The notes under the pieces are model-generated. The model ran no database searches and was not told the DNA's origin. It worked only from the letters and a program-made list of their open reading frames with translations. A program made the translations under genes and the position numbers. This document shows, piece after piece, positions 5,866-10,620 of a DNA stretch of 10,620 nt. Where the stretch lies: positions 1 to 10,620 of the forward strand of contig CAJOOX010000042.1 of assembly GCA_905236195.1 (NCBI GenBank), in the 5' to 3' direction. The stretch comes from an uncultured Bacteroidales bacterium (lineage in GTDB: Bacteria > Bacteroidota > Bacteroidia > Bacteroidales > UBA3663). Every line of letters starts with the position of its first letter. Within the stretch, counting starts at the first letter, position 1.

Positions 5866-8532
5866 TCAGCCTTTTTTGAGAGCGGCAATGCCTTCGCGAA
5901 GCGTGGCAATCTTAGCTTCGGCATCGGCCTGTTTCTTACGTTCGCCTTCAACCACAGCGGCCGGTGCATTGTTGACGAATCGTTCGTTGGACAGCTTTTT
6001 GAGCACGGATGCCAGGAAGCCTTCCTGATACTTGAGGTCTGACTCAAGCTTCTTCAACTCCGCCTCTGTGTCTATCTCGTCGCCCAGGGGAATGGCATAC
6101 TCTGTAGTTCCGACGAGGAAGGTGGAACAGATGCCGGATTTCTCCTTGACCACCTCGATGGCCGAGATGTTGGCAAGGCGCTGAATGACAGCCTCGAACG
6201 ACTGGAGCGACTCCTCTCCCACCACCTGAAGCTTCAATGCCTTGTGGGGCGACAACTGTTTCTGGGCGCGCACGGCACGTATGCCGGTAACCACTTCCTT
6301 GACGTGCTCGAAGGTTGTGAGCAGGTTCAACTGGGCGGCACTGGGCTCATCAAAGTGCGGGAGCGTCTGCCAAACGATGGTCTCTCCGTCCTTGCGCTCG
6401 TAGAGGTTCTGCCAAAGCTCTTCGGTGATGAAGGGCATGAAGGGATGAATCATCTTGAGCAGCGTCTCGAAGAATCCGAGAGTCTTGCCGTATGTCTCGG
6501 CATCGATGGGCTGCACCTTGCCTTCGATATAGGCAGGCTTGACCAGCTCGAGATACCACGACGAGAACTCGTCCCAGAAGAGTCGGTAGAGTACCATGAG
6601 AGCCTCGTTGAGACGATATTTGGAGAAGAGATCCTGCAATTCGAATCCTGCACGCTGAATCTCGGCTTCAAACCACTCGCAGGCCTTGCGGGCTGCTTCT
6701 GGCTGAGCCATATTCTTGTCAACCTCCCAGCTCTGAACCAGGCGGAACGCATTCCAAATCTTGTTGTTGAAGTTGCGACCCTGTTCGCAGAGTGCATTAT
6801 CAAAGAGGATATCGTTGCCTGCAGGAGCCGACATCATCATACCCATGCGTACGCCGTCGGCGCCATACTGGGCAATGAGGTCGAGCGGGTCGGGAGAATT
6901 GCCCAGCGACTTGGACATCTTGCGGCCCAGTTTGTCACGCACAATACCCGTGAAATACACATTGCGGAAGGGTACATCCTTCATGTATTCCAAGCCGGCC
7001 ATAATCATGCGGGCAACCCAGAAGAAAATAATATCCGGACCCGTCACGAGATCGGACGTGGGATAGTAATACTTTATTTCATCGTTGCCGGGATTCTTGA
7101 TGCCGTCGAAGAGTGAAATGGGCCAGAGCCAGGATGAGAACCAGGTATCGAGGGCGCCTTCATCCTGCACATAGTTGCCTTCGGGCTTCGTTTCGGACAC
7201 GATAATCTTGTCATCGGGATAGTTCTCGAGACCCGTCTGGGCAAGCAGATCTGCATCATAGTAGGCTGGAATGCGATGACCCCACCAAAGCTGACGCGAG
7301 ATACACCAGTCCTTGATATTCTCCAGCCAGTTGCGATAGGTGTTCTTATACTTGACGGGATAGAACTTGATATCGTCGTCCATGACGGGCGGTAATGCAA
7401 TGTCGGCAAAGTGCTGCATGCGGATGAACCACTGGAGGGAAAGACGGGGTTCGATAGGCACATTGGTACGCTCTGAATATCCCACCTTGTTGTCATAGTC
7501 CTCGACATGATCCATAAGTCCGGCCTCCTGGAGGTCTTTGGCAATCTCCTTGCGGCAGTCGAAGCGGTCCATGCCGTGATATTTGGCTACGTTGCGTTTG
7601 ATCTCCGGCTCGACGGTATCGAGGTTGATATGTGCGTCGGGCGTGAAGATGTCATAAGTCTTGAGATTGTACTTCTGACCCAGGGCATAGTCATTCACGT
7701 CGTGGGCAGGCGTAACCTTGAGGCAGCCTGTACCGAATCCGATTTCGACATAGCGGTCCTCGATGATGGGAATCTCACGGCCTACGAGCGGAATGCGCAC
7801 ATGTTTGCCGCGAAGCCACTGGTTCTTCTCCTCTTTGGGATTGATGCAGACCGCGATATCGCCGAAGATGGTTTCGGGACGCGTTGTTGCGACAATGGCA
7901 TAACGTCCGGGTTCCTCTACCACCTCATATTTTAAATAATAGAACTTGGAATGTTCGTCGTGATAGATAACCTCCTCGTCGGAAAGTGCCGTCTGGCGCT
8001 CCGGATCCCAGTTGACCATGCGGAGGCCGCGATAGATGAGGCCTTTCTTATAGAGATCGACGAAGACGTGGATGACAGCAGCCGAACGGGTTTCATCCAT
8101 TGTAAAAGCCGTACGGTCCCAATCGCAGGAACAACCGAGTTTACGGAGCTGTTTGAGAATGATTCCACCATGTTCATCGGTCCAGGCCCATGCATGCTTA
8201 AGGAACTCCTCGCGGGTGAGGTCGCTCTTGTTGATACCCTGTTCCTTGAGGCGCTTGATGACCTTGGCCTCCGTGGCGATGGATGCATGGTCGGTACCGG
8301 GTACCCAGCAGGCGTTCTTGCCCTCCATACGGGCACGGCGCACCAGAATATCCTGGATGGTCTCATTGAGCACATGTCCCATGTGGAGCACACCCGTCAC
8401 ATTCGGCGGGGGAATCACAACCGTGTAGGGCTCACGTCCGTCGGGTCGGGAAGCAAATACCTTATGTTCAGTCCAATATTGATACCATTTGTCCTCCACT
8501 TCGGAAGGATCATATTTTGTTGCTAAAGCCAT
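5866..8532 (-). CDS. valS: Valine--tRNA ligase
   Basis: The 888-aa product is full length for bacterial ValRS, which charges tRNA-Val with valine in the cytoplasm and edits mischarged threonine. The class I HIGH motif is PPNVTGVLHMGH (42-53). The CP1 editing domain includes ATTRPETIFGD (215-225), GFGTGC (265-270) and TPAHDVNDY (274-282). DWCISRQLWWGHRIPAY (408-424) and the KMSKS loop GRKMSKSLGNS (536-546) complete the catalytic core. The anticodon-binding helices follow (about 630-790), and the C-terminal coiled-coil arm of ValRS lies at about 821-888, with regular leucine and lysine spacing. The start at 8532 gives MALATKYDPSEVEDKWYQYW, a normal N-terminus. It lies 46 bp downstream of the DUF349 gene without an intervening terminator or convincing promoter, so it is probably co-transcribed with it. 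A strong terminator follows. Confidence 0.98.
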   Translation of the reverse strand: MALATKYDPSEVEDKWYQYWTEHKVFASRPDGREPYTVVIPPPNVTGVLHMGHVLNETIQDILVRRARMEGKNACWVPGTDHASIATEAKVIKRLKEQGINKSDLTREEFLKHAWAWTDEHGGIILKQLRKLGCSCDWDRTAFTMDETRSAAVIHVFVDLYKKGLIYRGLRMVNWDPERQTALSDEEVIYHDEHSKFYYLKYEVVEEPGRYAIVATTRPETIFGDIAVCINPKEEKNQWLRGKHVRIPLVGREIPIIEDRYVEIGFGTGCLKVTPAHDVNDYALGQKYNLKTYDIFTPDAHINLDTVEPEIKRNVAKYHGMDRFDCRKEIAKDLQEAGLMDHVEDYDNKVGYSERTNVPIEPRLSLQWFIRMQHFADIALPPVMDDDIKFYPVKYKNTYRNWLENIKDWCISRQLWWGHRIPAYYDADLLAQTGLENYPDDKIIVSETKPEGNYVQDEGALDTWFSSWLWPISLFDGIKNPGNDEIKYYYPTSDLVTGPDIIFFWVARMIMAGLEYMKDVPFRNVYFTGIVRDKLGRKMSKSLGNSPDPLDLIAQYGADGVRMGMMMSAPAGNDILFDNALCEQGRNFNNKIWNAFRLVQSWEVDKNMAQPEAARKACEWFEAEIQRAGFELQDLFSKYRLNEALMVLYRLFWDEFSSWYLELVKPAYIEGKVQPIDAETYGKTLGFFETLLKMIHPFMPFITEELWQNLYERKDGETIVWQTLPHFDEPSAAQLNLLTTFEHVKEVVTGIRAVRAQKQLSPHKALKLQVVGEESLQSFEAVIQRLANISAIEVVKEKSGICSTFLVGTTEYAIPLGDEIDTEAELKKLESDLKYQEGFLASVLKKLSNERFVNNAPAAVVEGERKKQADAEAKIATLREGIAALKKG

Positions 8533-8578
8533 TTATGAAGTATATTGTTTGAATGTAGTTTTAAGAATAATCAGAGAA

Positions 8579-10429
8579 TCACTTCTCTTCGTCAAGCGTC
8601 TTGATTTTGGCAACAACTTCTGCGAGACGCTCTTTGAGTTCATCTCGCTTGCGCTCCATCTGTGCAAGCAGAGAAGAGCCATGCTTGGATGAAAGCGTCA
8701 GGAATCCGAGGTTGTTCTCGTATGTGGCCAACTCGGAAGAGAGACGCTCATAGTCGCGACGCAGTTTCTGACGTTCGCTGGAAATTGCGTCTCCGCCTTC
8801 TGCAACAGCTTTCTTGACTCGCTGACGGAAGTTGTTGATACGGGCCTTCGTTCCCTTCATATCGAGTTTGTCATAGAAGAAATCGAGCACTTCCTGATAT
8901 CGGGCAAAGAGCTTGTCCTTTTCCTTGAAGGGCACATGACCGATGGCATTCCATTCAGCCATGATGTCACGGATATCCTTGGGTTCGAGTTCTTCGACTT
9001 TCTCCTTGAGACCCTCAAGGCGGGCTATGATTTCCTGCTTTTTGGCAAGGTTCTCATTCTCGACAGCGCGCTCACCGCCCACGGCCTTGTCCTTGGCTGC
9101 GAAGAAAGCATCACAGGCCGATGAGAATCGTTTCCAGACGGCGTTGGAGTCCTTGTGGGGCACGGCGCCGATGGTCTTCCATTCCTTCTGGAGATTGACC
9201 AGCTTGTCGGTTGTGGTGCGCCATTCGGTGCTGTCCTTGAGGGCTTCAGCCTTCTCGCAAATTTCAATCTTGCGGGCAAGATTGGCCTTCTGGACATCCT
9301 TCATATCCTTGTAGAACTCAGCCTTGGCTGCAAAGAATGCGTCACAGAGTTCGCGATAACGCTCAAAGAGTTTGGTATTGACCTTCTTGGACGCAAAGCC
9401 GAAAGCACGCCATTCTTTTTGGATATCAAGCACCTGCTGAGTAGCGCTGTCCCACTCCTTGGCGGATGTGAGGGCCTTGAGATCAATCGCCTCCATACGG
9501 GCGATGAGGGCATTCTTGCCTTCCTCGTTTTTCTTCTCAGCTTCCTTGAGCTGGTCGAAATGATCCTGATGACGTTTGTTGACAACGGTTGAAGCAGCGC
9601 GGAAACGCTCCCAAATGCTTTCTCTCACATCCGGAGCCACGGGACCGAGGGCTTTCCACTCGTCGTGGAGTTCCTGCAGACGGCGGAAGGCGGCAAGGAC
9701 ATCTCCCATATCGGCGAGACGTTCTGCCTCCTCACAAAGCGCCGTCTTCTTTTCCAGATTCTTCTTGAAATCGTAGTCACGAAGCTCTTTGTTGATTTTG
9801 AGCATGTCATAGAAATGCTCATTGGCAAGGTTGTATTTCTTCCAGAGATCGTTCACATTCTTGGGGTCCACGTCACCCACCTCCTTGAATTTTTTCTGGA
9901 GGGCAATGTATTCGTTGTAATGCTGGTTTACATCGCTTGCATCCTGAGCGAGGGCTTCCATCTGGGCAAGAATCTCCTCCTTCAGGGAGAGATTGGCAGC
10001 CCAAGTATCTTCACGCTCCTTTACCATTTTGGCGCGGGCATCCTTCTGGATTTGGAGGAGTTCCTTGAGACGGGCCTCCAAATCATCAGGTTTGGCCTGA
10101 TACTGGGCAGCATCGACTTCGCCGTCAAGAACCTTCTGCAGTTCTGCATTGGTTTCCTGCTCGCGCATTTTGTAGTAAAGCATCTTCAGATAATTGATTT
10201 CGGCCTTGGCCTTATCATCGACAGATGCAACAATTTGATTAAGACGGTCCAGGATTTCCTCGCGATTGGCATAGGTCTTGCGGACGGTCTCTTCAACCTC
10301 GGAAGCGGTCGCTTCAAGAACATTTTCTATGGTTGAAGAAACTAATTCTGCGGTTTCTTCAACCTCGGCGGCTGTTTCGAACACCTGTGCTTCTTCCTCA
10401 GTGGGGATAGGATCAAGAATCTCTGACAT
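8579..10429 (-). CDS. DUF349 repeat protein with acidic N-terminus and C-terminal coiled coil
   Basis: The product is 616 aa, helical and highly charged, with no signal peptide or membrane segment, so probably cytoplasmic. An acidic Glu-rich stretch (about 1-50) precedes five repeats of a unit reading roughly L-x3-E-W-x3-G-x-V-x6-N-x2-L-W-x-R-F, then a D-x-F-F-x-x-K helix. The key aromatic residues are F181, W258, W340, W417 and W493, each followed four residues later by Gly (185, 262, 344, 421, 497), giving a period of 76-82 residues. This matches the DUF349 family, whose biochemical role is not settled to my knowledge; I assign none. Residues about 550-616 form a probable coiled coil. The first repeat has Phe instead of Trp and a Tyr-containing second half. 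The ATG at 10429 follows a very A/T-rich leader and a -7 box. valS lies 46 bp downstream on the same strand. Confidence 0.9.
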   Translation of the reverse strand: MSEILDPIPTEEEAQVFETAAEVEETAELVSSTIENVLEATASEVEETVRKTYANREEILDRLNQIVASVDDKAKAEINYLKMLYYKMREQETNAELQKVLDGEVDAAQYQAKPDDLEARLKELLQIQKDARAKMVKEREDTWAANLSLKEEILAQMEALAQDASDVNQHYNEYIALQKKFKEVGDVDPKNVNDLWKKYNLANEHFYDMLKINKELRDYDFKKNLEKKTALCEEAERLADMGDVLAAFRRLQELHDEWKALGPVAPDVRESIWERFRAASTVVNKRHQDHFDQLKEAEKKNEEGKNALIARMEAIDLKALTSAKEWDSATQQVLDIQKEWRAFGFASKKVNTKLFERYRELCDAFFAAKAEFYKDMKDVQKANLARKIEICEKAEALKDSTEWRTTTDKLVNLQKEWKTIGAVPHKDSNAVWKRFSSACDAFFAAKDKAVGGERAVENENLAKKQEIIARLEGLKEKVEELEPKDIRDIMAEWNAIGHVPFKEKDKLFARYQEVLDFFYDKLDMKGTKARINNFRQRVKKAVAEGGDAISSERQKLRRDYERLSSELATYENNLGFLTLSSKHGSSLLAQMERKRDELKERLAEVVAKIKTLDEEK

Positions 10430-10455
10430 ATATTTTTTATTATAAATATTGAGCG

Positions 10456-10463
10456 CAAATATA
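10456..10463 (-). promoter_or_regulatory. -7 box of the DUF349-valS transcript
   Basis: The minus strand reads TATATTTG at 10463-10456, a perfect TAnnTTTG box, 26 bp upstream of the ATG at 10429. No TTTG stands 19-23 bp upstream; the nearest A/T-rich candidate is imperfect, so the -33 element is weak or missing. An A-run of eight and CGC precede the box, as in the esterase promoter. The leader is A/T-rich without a Shine-Dalgarno sequence. Confidence 0.5.
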
Positions 10464-10566
10464 GCGTTTTTTTTCGATAATAACCCTCTAAATTGGTGAA
10501 AAAGTGAGAAATAAGGTGTTTTTTAGCGGTTTTGGAGTTAAAATTGCAATATAGACGATACTTTTA

Positions 10567-10614
10567 TTTCACAATCTGACCATTTTACGATTGGACTATT
10601 TTAGGATTGGACTA
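10567..10614. repeat. 16-bp tandem direct repeat (two near-identical copies plus one degenerate copy)
   Basis: Copy B at 10583-10598 (TTTTACGATTGGACTA) and copy C at 10599-10614 (TTTTAGGATTGGACTA) are directly adjacent and differ at one base. The preceding 16 bases, 10567-10582 (TTTCACAATCTGACCA), agree with copy B at 11 of 16 positions and look like a decayed copy in the same phase. The next six bases match only weakly before the window ends. The block lies about 104-158 bp upstream of the DUF349 -7 box, in non-coding DNA. Its role is unknown; regulator-binding sites or a short tandem repeat are both possible. Confidence 0.75.
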
Positions 10615-10620
10615 TGTAAA

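Noticed and set aside
6244..7116. Plus-strand open frame of 290 codons inside valS
   Set aside because: It is the shadow of the valS coding frame; valS motifs run through the same DNA without interruption.
8533..8546. TATACTTC on the minus strand as a -7 box for valS
   Set aside because: It mismatches TAnnTTTG and lies too close to the ATG to leave room for a normal start site; no -33 box is present.
9665..10336. Plus-strand open frame of 223 codons with hydrophobic stretches inside the DUF349 gene
   Set aside because: Antisense of Lys/Glu-rich codons (AAG, GAG) reads as Leu/Phe, which mimics membrane segments. The DUF349 repeats cover this region.
1..10620. Search for a defence system, mobile element, CRISPR array, tRNA or rRNA
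   Set aside because: No transposase, integrase, repeat-spacer array, cloverleaf or rRNA segment was seen; the helicase-glycosylase pair fits housekeeping DNA maintenance and lacks nuclease or sensor partners expected of a defence system.

Overview
The window looks like ordinary chromosomal DNA from the Bacteroidota, most likely a Prevotella- or Bacteroides-like member of the Bacteroidales. The evidence is promoters of the TTTG / TAnnTTTG type, A/T-rich leaders without Shine-Dalgarno sequences, a DUF349-repeat protein, a secreted tandem CE12-type esterase, and a Pif1-like helicase carrying an HRDC-like tail. The genus is inferred; there is no rRNA or other strong marker.

Layout from left to right. 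(1) Positions 1-114, minus strand: the first 38 codons of an unidentified gene cut by the window edge. (2) Positions 200-1882, minus: a secreted protein of two fused SGNH/GDSL esterase domains of the rhamnogalacturonan acetylesterase type. (3) Positions 1883-2003: a divergent promoter region with one recognisable Bacteroidota promoter on each strand. (4) Positions 2004-5820, plus: a tight three-gene unit of aroB (3-dehydroquinate synthase), a Pif1-like superfamily 1 helicase with a C-terminal HRDC-like domain, and a small protein of the uracil/hypoxanthine-DNA glycosylase superfamily. Both junctions have 2-bp spacers. (5) Positions 5819-5847: a rho-independent terminator oriented for the minus strand, between convergent genes. 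(6) Positions 5866-10429, minus: a DUF349-repeat protein followed by valS, separated by 46 bp with no visible terminator, so probably one transcript. (7) Positions 10430-10620: non-coding, with a -7 box for the DUF349 gene and, at the very edge, a 16-bp direct repeat in tandem.

Functionally this is mostly housekeeping: aromatic amino-acid precursor synthesis, probable DNA maintenance, and tRNA charging, plus one secreted carbohydrate esterase. The helicase and glycosylase share a transcript and both plausibly act on DNA; their link to aroB may be only transcriptional. I saw no mobile element, CRISPR array, tRNA, rRNA, phage gene or defence cassette, and no convincing new system. The items most worth checking are the 16-bp tandem repeat at the right edge, the two-domain esterase with an altered GDS motif, and the helicase-glycosylase pair.
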